Shown here: positions 25,151 to 39,700 of the stretch, piece after piece
Layout: each line of letters begins with the position of its first letter
How positions within the stretch are numbered: position 1 is the stretch's first letter
From: Xanthostigma xanthostigma
Lineage: Eukaryota > Arthropoda > Insecta > Raphidioptera > Raphidiidae
NCBI GenBank assembly: GCA_963575645.1
Contig: OY754471.1
Location: 30,264,401-30,328,400, forward strand
DNA: 64,000 nucleotides
Direction: 5' to 3'
Position numbers and translations under genes: made by a program
Notes under the pieces: generated by a model
Seen by the model: the letters and a program-made list of their open reading frames with translations, nothing else
Databases searched by the model: none
Told to the model about the DNA's origin: nothing

Positions 25151-26039
25151 TTGCATTTTCTTATGAGAGAATTATCCAAACCTGAATGTTATAGTGTAAA
25201 TAGACTTACCTTTGCAAACTAAAGCAAATGTGCCTATAAGGACTCATTTGCACGCAATTGTCGTGAAGCTTGTAAAAACTGCTTGTCTGCGTAAAAATGA
25301 TAGTAAATATGCAGTTTGCATTTTCTTATGAGAGAATGATCCAAACCTGAATGTTATAGAGTAAATAGACTTACCCACATGAAATAAAGCAATTTTGCCT
25401 ATAAATACTCATTTGCACCTAATTGTCGTAAAGCATGTAAAAACTGCTTGTCAGCGTTTAAATAATGGTTAATATGCAGTTTGCTTTTTCTTATGAGAGA
25501 ATGATACAAACCTGAATGTTATAGTGTAAATAGACTTACCTTCATGAAATAAAGTAATTTTGCATATAAGGACTCATTTGCCTCTAATTGTCATAAAGCA
25601 TGTAAAAACTGCTTGTATGCGTTAAAATAATGGTTAATATGCAAATTGCATTTTCTTATGAGAGAATGATCCAAACCTGAATGTCATAGTGTAAATAAAC
25701 TTACCTTTGTAAAATAAAGCAATTTTGCCTATAAGGACTCATTTGCACGCAATTGTCGTGAAGCATGTAAAAACTGCTTGTCTGCGTTAAAATAATGGTT
25801 AATATGCAGTTTGCATTTTCTTATGAGAGAATGATCCAAACCTGAATGTTATAGTGTAAATAGACTTACCTTTGTAAAATAAAGCAATTTTGCCTATAAG
25901 GACTCATTTGCACGCATTTGTCGTAAACCATGTAAAAACTGCTTGTCTGCGTGAAAATGATAGTCAATATTCAGTTTGCATTTTCTTATGAGAGAAAGAT
26001 CCAAACCTGAATGTTATAGTGTAAATAGACTAACCCTCA

Positions 26040-27795
26040 TGAAATAAAGCAATTTTGCCTATAAGGACTCATTTGCACCTAATTGTCATAAACCATGTAA
26101 AAACTGCTTGTATCCGTTAAAATAATAGTTAATATGCAGTTTGCATTTTCTTGTGAGAGAATGATCCAAACCTGAATGTTATAGCGTAAGTAAACTTACC
26201 TTTGTGAAATAAAGCAATTTTGCCTATAAGGACTCATTTGCACCTAATTGTCGTAAAGCATGTAAAAACTGCTTGTCTGCGTTAAAATAATGGTTAATAT
26301 GCACTTTGCATTTTCTTATGAGAGAATGATCCAAACCTGAATGTTATAGTGTAAATAGACTTACCTTTGTAAAATAAAGCAATTTTGCTTATAAGGACTC
26401 ATTTGCACGCAATTGTCGTGAAGCATGTAAAAACTGCTTGTCTGCGTTAAAATAATGGTTAATATGCAGTTTGCAATTTCTTATGAGAGAATGATCCAAA
26501 CCTGAATGTTAGAGTGAAAGTAGACTTACCTTTGTAAAATAAAGCAATTTTGCCTATAAGGACTCATTTGCCCCTAATTGTCATAAAGCATGTAAAAACT
26601 GCTTGTCTGCGTTAAAATAATGGTTAATATGCAGTTTGCATTTTCATATGAGAGAATGATCCAAACCTGAATGTTATAGTGTAAATAGACTTACCTTTGT
26701 AAAATAAAGCAATTTTGCCTATAAGGACTCATTTGCACGTAATTGTCGTGAAGCATGTAAAAACTGCTTGTCTGCGTTAAAATAATGGTTAATATGCAGT
26801 TTGCATTTTCTTTAGAAAGAATGATCCAAACCTGAATGTTATAGTGAAAATAGACTTACCTTTGTAAAATAACGCAATTTTGCCTATAAGGACTCATTTG
26901 CACGCAATTGTCGTAAAGCATGTAAAAACTGATTGTCTGCGTTAAAATAATGGTTAATATGCAGTTTGCATTTTCTTTTGAGAGAATGATCCAAACCTGA
27001 ATGTTATAGTGTAAATAGACTTACCCTCATGAAATAAAGCAATAATTTTTGCCTATAAGGACTCATTTGCACCTAATTGTCATAAAGCATGTAAAAACTG
27101 CTTGTATGCGTTAAAATAATGGTTAATATGCAGTTTGCATTTTCTTATGAGAGAATGATCCAAACCTTAATGTTATAGTGTAAATAGACTTACCTTTGTA
27201 ATATAAAGCAATTTTGCCTATAAGGACTCATTTGCACGCAATTGTCGTGAAGCATGTAAGAACTGCTTGTCTGCGTGAAAATGATAGTAAATATGCAGTT
27301 TGCATTTTCTTATGAGAGAATGATCCAAACCTGAATGTTATAGTGTAAATAGACTTACCTTTGTAAAACAAAGCAATTTTGCCTATAAGGACTCATTTGC
27401 ACGCAATTGGCGTAAAGCATGTAAAAACTGCTTGTCTGCGTTAAAATAATGGTAAATATGCAGTTTGCATTTTCTTATGAGAGAATGATCCAAACCTGAA
27501 TGTTTTAGTGTAAATAGACTTACCCTCATGAAATAAAGCAATTTTGCCTATAAAGACTCATTTGCCCCTAATTGTCGTAAAGCATGTAAAAACTGCTTGT
27601 CTGCGTTTAAATAATGGTTAATATGCAGTATACATTTTCTAATGAGAGAAAGATCCAAACCTGAATGTTATAGTGTAAATAGACTTACCCTCATGAAATA
27701 AAGCAATTTTGCCTATAAAGACTCATTTGCACCTAATTGTCGTAAAGCATAAAAAAACTGCTTGTCTGCGTTTAAATAATGGTTAATATGCTGTT
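26040..27795. repeat. 2,644-bp (16-mer) repeat, right copy
   Basis: Partner of 23,400-25,150. It carries a distinctive CTTTAGAAAGAATG variant near 26,811 that the left copy lacks. Most of it, from about 26,290, was later carried into the 7,428-bp duplication, since the same CTTTAGAAAG variant and the 5-bp insertion reappear at 34,239 and 34,469. Confidence 0.8.
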
Positions 27796-30700
27796 TGCAT
27801 TTTCTTATGAGAGAATGATCCAAACCTGAATTGTATAGTGTAAATAGACTGACCCTCATGAAATAAAGCAATTTTGCCTATAAAGATTCATTTGCACCTA
27901 ATTGTCGTAAAGCATGAAAAAACTGCTTGTCTGCGTTTAAATAATGGTTAATATGCAGTTTGCATTTTCTTATGAGAGAATGATCCAAACCTGAATGTTA
28001 TAGTGTAAATAGACTAACCCTCATGAAATAAAGCAATTTTGCCTATAAGGACTTATTTGCACCTAATTGCCATAAAGCATGTAAAAACTGCTTGTATGCG
28101 TTAAAATAATGGTTAATATGCAGTTTGCATTTTCTTATGAGAGAATGATCCAAACCTGAATGTTATAATGTAAATAGACTTACCTTTGTAAAATAAAGCA
28201 ATTTTGCCTATAAGGACTCATTTGCCCCTAATTGTCATAAAGCATGTAAAAACTGCTTGTCTGCGTTAAAATAATGGTTAATATGCAGTTTGCATTTTCT
28301 TATGAGAGAATGATCCAAACCTGAATGTTATAGTGAAAATAGACTTACCTTTGTAAAATAACGCAATTTTGCCTATAAGGACTCATTTGCACGCAATTGT
28401 CGTGAAGCATGTAAAAACTGCTTGTCTGCGTTAAAATAAAGGTTAATATGCAGTTTGCATTTTCTTATGAGAGAATGATCCAAACCTGAATGTTTTAGTG
28501 TATATAGACTTACCCTCATGAAATAAAGCAATTTTGCCTATAAAGACTCATTTGCACCTAATTGTCATAAAGCATGTAAAAACTGCTTGTATGCGTTAAA
28601 ATGATAGTAAATATGCAGTTTGCATTTTTTTATGAGAGAATGATCCAAAACTGAATGTTATAGTGTTAATAGACTTACCCTCATGAAATAAAGCAATTTT
28701 GCCTATAAAGACTCATTTGCACGTAATTGTCGTAAAGCATGTAAAAACTGCTTGTCTGCGTTAAAATAATGGTTAATATGCAGTTTTCAATTTCTTATGA
28801 GAGAATGATCCAAACCTGAATGTTATAGTGTAAATAGACTAACCCTCATGAAATAAAGAAATTTTGCCTATAAGGACTCATTTGCCCCTAATTGTCGTGA
28901 AGCATGTAAAAACTGCTTGTCTGCGTTAAAAAAATGGTTAATATGCCGTTTGCATTTTCTTATGAGAGAATAATCCAAACCTGAATGTTATAGTGTAATT
29001 AGACTAACCTTCATGAAATAAAGCAATTTTGCCTACAAGGACCCATTTGCCCCTAATTGTCATAAAGCATGTAACAACTGCTTGTATGCGTTAAAATAAT
29101 GGTTAATATGCAGTTTGCATTTTCTTATGAGAGAATGATTCAAACCTGAATGTTATAGTGTAAATAGACTTACCCTCATGAAATAAAGCAATTTTGCCTA
29201 TAAAGACTCATTTGCACCTAATTGTCGTAAAGCATGTAAAAACTGCTTGTCTGCGTTTAAATAATGGTTAATATGCAGTTTGCATTTTCTTATGTGAGAA
29301 TGATCCAAACCTGAATGTTATAGTGCAAATAGACTTACCCTCATGAAATAAAGCAATTTTGCCTATAAAGACTCATTTGCACCTAATTGTCGTAAAGCAT
29401 GTAAAAACTGCTTGTCTGCGTTTAAATAATGGTTAATATGCAGTTTTCAATTTCTTATGAGAGAATGATCCAAACCTGAATGTTATAGTGAAAATAGACT
29501 TACCTTTGTAAAATAACGCAATTTTGCCTATAAGGACTCATTTGCACGCAATTGTCGTAAAGCATGTAAAAACTGCTTGTCTGCGTTAAAATAATGGTTA
29601 ATATGCAGTTTGCATTTTCTTATGAGAGAATGATCCAAACCTGAATGTTATAGTGAAAATAGACTTACCTTTGTAAAATAACGCAATTTTGCCTATAAGG
29701 ACTCATTTGCACGCAATTGTCGTGAAGCATGTAAAAACTGCTTGTCTGCGTTAAAATAAAGGTTAATATGCAGTTTGCATTTTCTTATGAGAGAATGATC
29801 CAAACCTGAATGTTTTAGTGTATATAGACTTACCCTCATGAAATAAAGCAATTTTGCCTATAAAGACTCATTTGCACCTAATTGTCATAAAGCATGTAAA
29901 AACTGCTTGTATGCGTTAAAATGATAGTAAATATCCAGTTTGCATTTTTTTATGAGAGAATGATCCAAAACTGAATGTTATAGTGTAAATAGACTTACCC
30001 TCATGAAATAAAGCAATTTTGCCTATAAGGACTCATTTGCACCTAATGGTCATAAAGCATGTAAAAACTGCTTGTCTGTGTTAAAATAATGGTTAATATG
30101 CAGTTTGCATTTTCTTATGAGAGAATGATCCAAACCTGAATGTTATAGTGAAAGTAGACTTACCTTTGTGAAATAAAACAATTTTGCCTTTAAGGACTTA
30201 CTTGCACCTAATTGTCGTAAACCATGTAAAAACTGCTTGTCTGCGTGAAAATGATAGTCAATATTCAGTTTGCATTTTCTTATGAGAGAATGATCTAAAC
30301 CTGAATGTTATAGTGAAAGTAGACTTACCTTTGTGAAATAAAACAATTTTGCCTTTAAGGACTTACTTGCACCTAATTGTCGTAAACCATGTAAAAACTG
30401 CTTGTCTGCGTGAAAATGATAGTCAATATTCAGTTTGCATTTTCTTATGAGAGAATGATCTAAACCTGAATGTTATAGTGTAAATAGACTTACCCTCATG
30501 AAATAAAGCAATTTTGCCTATAAGGACTCATTTGCACCTAATTGTCATAAAGCATGTAAAAACTGCTTGTATGCGTTAAAATAATAGTTAATATGCAGTT
30601 TGCATTTTCTTGTTAGAGAATGATCCAAACCTGAATGTTATAGCGTAAGTAAACTTACCTTTGTATAATAAAGCAATTTTGCCTATAAGGACTCATTTGC

Positions 30701-32795
30701 ACCTAATTGTCGTAAAGCATGTAAAAACTGCTTGTCTGCGTTAAAATATGGTTAATATGCAGTTTGCATTTTCTTATGAGAGAATAATCCAAACCTGAAT
30801 GTTATAGTGTAAATAGACTAACCTTCATGAAATAAAGCAATTTTGCTTATAAGAACTTATTTGCCCCTAATTGTCATAAAGCATGTAAAAACTGCTTGTA
30901 TGCGTTAAAATAATGGTTAATATGCAGTTTGCATTTTCTTATGAGTGAATGATCCAAACCTGAATGTTATAGTGTAAGTAGACTTACCCTCATGAAATAA
31001 AGCAATTTTGCCTATAAGGACTCATTTGCACAAAATTTGCATAAAGCATGTAAAAACTGCTTGTATGCGTTAAAATAATGGTTAATATGCAGTTTGCATT
31101 TTCTTATGAGAGAATGATCCAAATCTGAATGTTATAGTGTAAATAGACTTACCTTTGTAAAATAAAGCAATTTTGCCTATAAGGACTCATTTGCACGCAA
31201 TTGTCGTGAAGCATGTAAGAACTGCTTGTCTGCGTGAAAATGATAGTAAATATGCAGTTTGCATTTTCTTATGAGAGAATGATCCAAACCTGAATGTTAT
31301 AGTGTAAATAGACTTACTTTTGTAAAATAAAGCAATTTTGCTTATAAGGACTCATTTGCACGCAATTGTCGTGAAGCATGTAAAAACTGCTTGTCTGCGT
31401 TAAAATAATGGTTATTTTGCAGTTTTCATTTTCTTATGAGAGAATGATCCAAACCTGAATTGTATAGTGTAAATAGACTGACCCTCATGAAATAAAGCAA
31501 TTTTGCCTATAAAGACTCATTTGCACCTAATTGTCGTAAAGCATGAAAAAACTGCGTGTCAGCGTTTAAATAATGGTTAATATGCAGTTTGCATTTTCTT
31601 ATGAGAGAATGATCCAAACCTGAATGTTATAGTGTAAATAGACTAACCCTCATGAAATAAAGCAATTTTGTCTATAAGGACTTATTTGCACGCAATTGTC
31701 GTGAAGCATGTAAAAACTGCTTGTCTGCGTGAAAATGATAGTAAATATGCAGTTTGCATTTTCTTATGAGAGAATGATCCAAACCTGAATGTTATAGTTT
31801 AAATAGACTTACCCTCATGAAATAAAGCAATTTTGCCTATAAAGACTCATTTGCACCTAATTGTCGTAAAGCATGTAAAAACTGCTTTCCTGCGTTTAAA
31901 TAATGGTTAATATGCTGTTTGCATTTTCTTATGAGAGAATGATCCAAACCTAAATGTTATAGCGTAAGTAAACTTACCTTTGTATAATAAAGCAATTTTG
32001 CCTATAAGGACTCATTTGCACCTAATTGTCGTAAAGCATGTAAAAACTGCTTGTCTGCGTTAAAATATGGTTAATATGCAGTTTGTATTTTCTTATGAGA
32101 GAATAATCCAAACCTGAATGTTATAGTGTAAATAGACTAACCTTCATGAAATAAAGCAATTTTGCTTATAAGGACTTATTTGCCCCTAATTGTCATAAAG
32201 CATGTAAAAACTGCTTGTATGCGTTAAAATAATGGTTAATATGCAGTTTGCATTTTCTTATGAGAGAATGATCCAAACCTGAATGTTATAGTGTAAATAG
32301 ACTTATCTATATAAAATAAAACAATTTTGCCTATAAGGACTCATTTGCACGCAATTGTCGTGAAGCATGTAAGAACTGCTTGTCTGCGTGAAAATGATAG
32401 TAAATATGCAGTTTGCATTTTCTTATGAGAGAATGATCCAAACCTGAATGTTATAGTGTAAATAGACTTACCCTCATGAAATAAAGCAATTTTGCCTATA
32501 AAGACTCATTTGCCCCTATTTGTCGTAAAGCATGTATAAACTGCTTGTCTGCGTTTAAATAATGGTTAATATGCAGATTGCATTTTCTTATGAGAGAATG
32601 ACCCAAACCTGAATGTTATAGTGTAAATAGATTTACCTATGTAAAATAAAGCAATTTTGCCTATAAGGACTCATTTGCACGCAATTGTCGTGAAGCATGT
32701 AAAAACTGCTTGTCTGCGTTAAAATAATGGTTAATATGCAGATTGCATTTTCTTATGAGAGAATGATCCAAACCTGAATGTTATAGTGTAAATAG
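26290..32795. repeat. 7,428-bp (45-mer) duplication, left copy
   Basis: This aligns with 33,718-40,223 at a constant 7,428-bp offset. Anchors are GCACTTTGC 26,301/33,729, AATAATTTTT 27,041/34,469, GAAAGTAGAC 30,151/37,579 and the unusual CAAAATTTGC at 31,031/38,459. Private variants such as ATTGGCG, GTGTTAATAG and AAAGAAATTTTG are shared. Differences noticed by eye are few and mostly single bases, apart from one patch at 29,423-29,595. Left and right edges are sharp changes of monomer type. Confidence 0.93.
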
Positions 32796-33718
32796 ACTTA
32801 CCCTCTTGAAATAAAGCAATTTTGCCCATAAGGACTCATTTGCACCTAATTGTCATAAAGCATGTAAAAACTGCTTGTATGCGTTAAAAAAATGCTTAAT
32901 ATGCAGTTTGCATTTTCTTATGAGAGAATGATCCAAACCTGAATGTTATAGTGTAAATAGACTTACCCTCATGAAATAAAGCAATTTTGCCTATTAGGAC
33001 TCATTTGCACCTAATTGTCATAAAACTTGTAAAAACTGCTTGTATGCGTTAAAATAATAGTTAATATGCTGTTTGCATTTTCTTATGAGAGAATGATCTA
33101 AATCTGAATGTTATAGTGTAAATAGACTAACCTTCATGAAATAAAGCAATTTTGCCTATAAGGACCCATTTGCCCCTAATTGTCATAAAGCATGTAAAAA
33201 CTGCTTGTATGCGTTAAAATAATGGTTAATATGCAGTTTGCATTTTCTTATGAGAGAATGATCCAAACCTGAATGTTATAGTGTAAATAGACTTACCCTC
33301 TTGAAATAAAGCAATTTTGCCCATAAGGACTCATTTGCACCTAATTGTCATAAAGCATGTAAAAACTGCTTGTATGCGTTAAAAAAATGCTTAATATGCA
33401 GTTTGCATTTTCTTATGAAAGAATGATCCAAACCTGAATGTATATAGTGTAAATAGACTTACCTTTGTAAAATAAAGCAATTTTGCCTATAAGGACTCAT
33501 TTGCACCTAATTGTCATAAAGCTTTTAAAAACTGCTTGTATGCGTTAAAATAATAGTTAATATGCAGTTTGCATTTTCTTATGAGAGAATGATCCAAACC
33601 TGAATGTTATAGTGTAAATAGACTTACCCTCATGAAATAAAGCAATTTTGCCCATAAGGACTCATTTGCACCTAATTGTCATAAAGCATGTAAAAACTGC
33701 TTGTATGCGTTAAAATAA
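32795..33718. repeat. Rearranged monomers between the two 7.4-kb copies
   Basis: About 5.6 monomers. The order is a CCCTCTTG/CCCATAAGG/AAAAAATGCTT unit, a CCTATTAGG/AAAACTTG unit, a GGACCCATTTGCCCC unit, then a second CCCTCTTG/AAAAAATGCTT unit. This is the same unit set as 40,223-40,700 but in a different order with one repeated, as expected from a local unequal exchange. It ends in an AAGCTTTTAAAAAC unit before the right copy starts. Confidence 0.75.
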
Positions 33719-36700
33719 TGGTTAATATGCACTTTGCATTTTCTTATGAGAGAATGATCCAAACCTGAATGTTATAGTGTAAATAGACTTACCTTTGTAA
33801 AATAAAGCAATTTTGCTTATAAGGACTCATTTGCACGCAATTGTCGTGAAGCATGTAAAAACTGCTTGTCTGCGTTAAAATAATGGTTAATATGCAGTTT
33901 GCAATTTCTTATGAGAGAATGATCCAAACCTGAATGTTAGAGTGAAAGTAGACTTACCTTTGTAAAATAAAGCAATTTTGCCTATAAGGACTCATTTGCC
34001 CCTAATTGTCATAAAGCATGTAAAAACTGCTTGTCTGCGTTAAAATAATGGTTAATATGCAGTTTGCATTTTCATATGAGAGAATGATCCAAACCTGAAT
34101 GTTATAGTGTAAATAGACTTACCTTTGTAAAATAAAGCAATTTTGCCTATAAGGACTCATTTGCACGTAATTGTCGTGAAGCATGTAAAAACTGCTTGTC
34201 TGCGTTAAAATAATGGTTAATATGCAGTTTGCATTTTCTTTAGAAAGAATGATCCAAACCTGAATGTTATAGTGAAAATAGACTTACCTTTGTAAAATAA
34301 CGCAATTTTGCCTATAAGGACTCATTTGCACGCAATTGTCGTAAAGCATGTAAAAACTGATTGTCTGCGTTAAAATAATGGTTAATATGCAGTTTGCATT
34401 TTCTTTTGAGAGAATGATCCAAACCTGAATGTTATAGTGTAAATAGACTTACCCTCATGAAATAAAGCAATAATTTTTGCCTATAAGGACTCATTTGCAC
34501 CTAATTGTCATAAAGCATGTAAAAACTGCTTGTATGCGTTAAAATAATGGTTAATATGCAGTTTGCATTTTCTTATGAGAGAATGATCCAAACCTTAATG
34601 TTATAGTGTAAATAGACTTACCTTTGTAATATAAAGCAATTTTGCCTATAAGGACTCATTTGCACGCAATTGTCGTGAAGCATGTAAGAACTGCTTGTCT
34701 GCGTGAAAATGATAGTAAATATGCAGTTTGCATTTTCTTATGAGAGAATGATCCAAACCTGAATGTTATAGTGTAAATAGACTTACCTTTGTAAAACAAA
34801 GCAATTTTGCCTATAAGGACTCATTTGCACGCAATTGGCGTAAAGCATGTAAAAACTGCTTGTCTGCGTTAAAATAATGGTAAATATGCAGTTTGCATTT
34901 TCTTATGAGAGAATGATCCAAACCTGAATGTTTTAGTGTAAATAGACTTACCCTCATGAAATAAAGCAATTTTGCCTATAAAGACTCATTTGCCCCTAAT
35001 TGTCGTAAAGCATGTAAAAACTGCTTGTCTGCGTTTAAATAATGGTTAATATGCAGTATACATTTTCTAATGAGAGAAAGATCCAAACCTGAATGTTATA
35101 GTGTAAATAGACTTACCCTCATGAAATAAAGCAATTTTGCCTATAAAGACTCATTTGCACCTAATTGTCGTAAAGCATAAAAAAACTGCTTGTCTGCGTT
35201 TAAATAATGGTTAATATGCTGTTTGCATTTTCTTATGAGAGAATGATCCAAACCTGAATTGTATAGTGTAAATAGACTGACCCTCATGAAATAAAGCAAT
35301 TTTGCCTATAAAGATTCATTTGCACCTAATTGTCGTAAAGCATGAAAAAACTGCTTGTCTGCGTTTAAATAATGGTTAATATGCAGTTTGCATTTTCTTA
35401 TGAGAGAATGATCCAAACCTGAATGTTATAGTGTAAATAGACTAACCCTCATGAAATAAAGCAATTTTGCCTATAAGGACTTATTTGCACCTAATTGCCA
35501 TAAAGCATGTAAAAACTGCTTGTATGCGTTAAAATAATGGTTAATATGCAGTTTGCATTTTCTTATGAGAGAATGATCCAAACCTGAATGTTATAATGTA
35601 AATAGACTTACCTTTGTAAAATAAAGCAATTTTGCCTATAAGGACTCATTTGCCCCTAATTGTCATAAAGCATGTAAAAACTGCTTGTCTGCGTTAAAAT
35701 AATGGTTAATATGCAGTTTGCATTTTCTTATGAGAGAATGATCCAAACCTGAATGTTATAGTGAAAATAGACTTACCTTTGTAAAATAACGCAATTTTGC
35801 CTATAAGGACTCATTTGCACGCAATTGTCGTGAAGCATGTAAAAACTGCTTGTCTGCGTTAAAATAAAGGTTAATATGCAGTTTGCATTTTCTTATGAGA
35901 GAATGATCCAAACCTGAATGTTTTAGTGTATATAGACTTACCCTCATGAAATAAAGCAATTTTGCCTATAAAGACTCATTTGCACCTAATTGTCATAAAG
36001 CATGTAAAAACTGCTTGTATGCGTTAAAATGATAGTAAATATGCAGTTTGCATTTTTTTATGAGAGAATGATCCAAAACTGAATGTTATAGTGTTAATAG
36101 ACTTACCCTCATGAAATAAAGCAATTTTGCCTATAAAGACTCATTTGCACGTAATTGTCGTAAAGCATGTAAAAACTGCTTGTCTGCGTTAAAATAATGG
36201 TTAATATGCAGTTTTCAATTTCTTATGAGAGAATGATCCAAACCTGAATGTTATAGTGTAAATAGACTAACCCTCATGAAATAAAGAAATTTTGCCTATA
36301 AGGACTCATTTGCCCCTAATTGTCGTGAAGCATGTAAAAACTGCTTGTCTGCGTTAAAAAAATGGTTAATATGCCGTTTGCATTTTCTTATGAGAGAATA
36401 ATCCAAACCTGAATGTTATAGTGTAATTAGACTAACCTTCATGAAATAAAGCAATTTTGCCTACAAGGACCCATTTGCCCCTAATTGTCATAAAGCATGT
36501 AACAACTGCTTGTATGCGTTAAAATAATGGTTAATATGCAGTTTGCATTTTCTTATGAGAGAATGATTCAAACCTGAATGTTATAGTGTAAATAGACTTA
36601 CCCTCATGAAATAAAGCAATTTTGCCTATAAAGACTCATTTGCACCTAATTGTCGTAAAGCATGTAAAAACTGCTTGTCTGCGTTTAAATAATGGTTAAT

Positions 36701-39700
36701 ATGCAGTTTGCATTTTCTTATGTGAGAATGATCCAAACCTGAATGTTATAGTGCAAATAGACTTACCCTCATGAAATAAAGCAATTTTGCCTATAAAGAC
36801 TCATTTGCACCTAATTGTCGTAAAGCATGTAAAAACTGCTTGTCTGCGTTAAAATAATGGTTAATATGCAGTTTGCATTTTCTTATGAGAGAATGATCCA
36901 AACCTGAATGTTATAGTGAAAATAGACTTACCTTTGTAAAATAACGCAATTTTGCCTATAAGGACTCATTTGCACGCAATTGTCGTGAAGCATGTAAAAA
37001 CTGCTTGTCTGCGTTAAAATAAAGGTTAATATGCAGTTTGCATTTTCTTATGAGAGAATGATCCAAACCTGAATGTTATAGTGAAAATAGACTTACCTTT
37101 GTAAAATAACGCAATTTTGCCTATAAGGACTCATTTGCACGCAATTGTCGTGAAGCATGTAAAAACTGCTTGTCTGCGTTAAAATAAAGGTTAATATGCA
37201 GTTTGCATTTTCTTATGAGAGAATGATCCAAACCTGAATGTTTTAGTGTATATAGACTTACCCTCATGAAATAAAGCAATTTTGCCTATAAAGACTCATT
37301 TGCACCTAATTGTCATAAAGCATGTAAAAACTGCTTGTATGCGTTAAAATGATAGTAAATATGCAGTTTGCATTTTTTTATGAGAGAATGATCCAAAACT
37401 GAATGTTATAGTGTAAATAGACTTACCCTCATGAAATAAAGCAATTTTGCCTATAAGGACTCATTTGCACCTAATGGTCATAAAGCATGTAAAAACTGCT
37501 TGTCTGTGTTAAAATAATGGTTAATATGCAGTTTGCATTTTCTTATGAGAGAATGATCCAAACCTGAATGTTATAGTGAAAGTAGACTTACCTTTGTGAA
37601 ATAAAACAATTTTGCCTTTAAGGACTTACTTGCACCTAATTGTCGTAAACCATGTAAAAACTGCTTGTCTGCGTGAAAATGATAGTCAATATTCAGTTTG
37701 CATTTTCTTATGAGAGAATGATCTAAACCTGAATGTTATAGTGAAAGTAGACTTACCTTTGTGAAATAAAACAATTTTGCCTTTAAGGATTTACTTGCAC
37801 CTAATTGTCGTAAACCATGTAAAAACTGCTTGTCTGCGTGAAAATGATAGTCAATATTCAGTTTGCATTTTCTTATGAGAGAATGATCTAAACCTGAATG
37901 TTATAGTGTAAATAGACTTACCCTCATGAAATAAAGCAATTTTGCCTATAAGGACTCATTTGCACCTAATTGTCATAAAGCATGTAAAAACTGCTTGTAT
38001 GCGTTAAAATAATAGTTAATATGCAGTTTGCATTTTCTTGTTAGAGAATGATCCAAACCTGAATGTTATAGCGTAAGTAAACTTACCTTTGTATAATAAA
38101 GCAATTTTGCCTATAAGGACTCATTTGCACCTAATTGTCGTAAAGCATGTAAAAACTGCTTGTCTGCGTTAAAATATGGTTAATATGCAGTTTGCATTTT
38201 CTTATGAGAGAATAATCCAAACCTGAATGTTATAGTGTAAATAGACTAACCTTCATGAAATAAAGCAATTTTGCTTATAAGAACTTATTTGCCCCTAATT
38301 GTCATAAAGCATGTAAAAACTGCTTGTATGCGTTAAAATAATGGTTAATATGCAGTTTGCATTTTCTTATGAGTGAATGATCCAAACCTGAATGTTATAG
38401 TGTAAGTAGACTTACCCTCATGAAATAAAGCAATTTTGCCTATAAGGACTCATTTGCACAAAATTTGCATAAAGCATGTAAAAACTGCTTGTATGCGTTA
38501 AAATAATGGTTAATATGCAGTTTGCATTTTCTTATGAGAGAATGATCCAAATCTGAATGTTATAGTGTAAATAGACTTACCTTTGTAAAATAAAGCAATT
38601 TTGCCTATAAGGACTCATTTGCACGCAATTGTCGTGAAGCATGTAAGAACTGCTTGTCTGCGTGAAAATGATAGTAAATATGCAGTTTGCATTTTCTTAT
38701 GAGAGAATGATCCAAACCTGAATGTTATAGTGTAAATAGACTTACTTTTGTAAAATAAAGCAATTTTGCTTATAAGGACTCATTTGCACGCAATTGTCGT
38801 GAAGCATGTAAAAACTGCTTGTCTGCGTTAAAATAATGGTTATTTTGCAGTTTTCATTTTCTTATGAGAGAATGATCCAAACCTGAATTGTATAGTGTAA
38901 ATAGACTGACCCTCATGAAATAAAGCAATTTTGCCTATAAAGACTCATTTGCACCTAATTGTCGTAAAGCATGAAAAAACTGCGTGTCAGCGTTTAAATA
39001 ATGGTTAATATGCAGTTTGCATTTTCTTATGAGAGAATGATCCAAACCTGAATGTTATAGTGTAAATAGACTAACCCTCATGAAATAAAGCAATTTTGTC
39101 TATAAAGACTCATTTGCACGCAATTGTCGTGAAGCATGTAAAAACTGCTTGTCTGCGTGAAAATGATAGTAAATATGCAGTTTGCATTTTCTTATGAGAG
39201 AATGATCCAAACCTGAATGTTATAGTTTAAATAGACTTACCCTCATGAAATAAAGCAATTTTGCCTATAAAGACTCATTTGCACCTAATTGTCGTAAAGC
39301 ATGTAAAAACTGCTTTCCTGCGTTTAAATAATGGTTAATATGCTGTTTGCATTTTCTTATGAGAGAATGATCCAAACCTAAATGTTATAGCGTAAGTAAA
39401 CTTACCTTTGTATAATAAAGCAATTTTGCCTATAAGGACTCATTTGCACCTAATTGTCGTAAAGCATGTAAAAACTGCTTGTCTGCGTTAAAATATGGTT
39501 AATATGCAGTTTGTATTTTCTTATGAGAGAATAATCCAAACCTGAATGTTATAGTGTAAATAGACTAACCTTCATGAAATAAAGCAATTTTGCTTATAAG
39601 GACTTATTTGCCCCTAATTGTCATAAAGCATGTAAAAACTGCTTGTATGCGTTAAAATAATGGTTAATATGCAGTTTGCATTTTCTTATGAGAGAATGAT

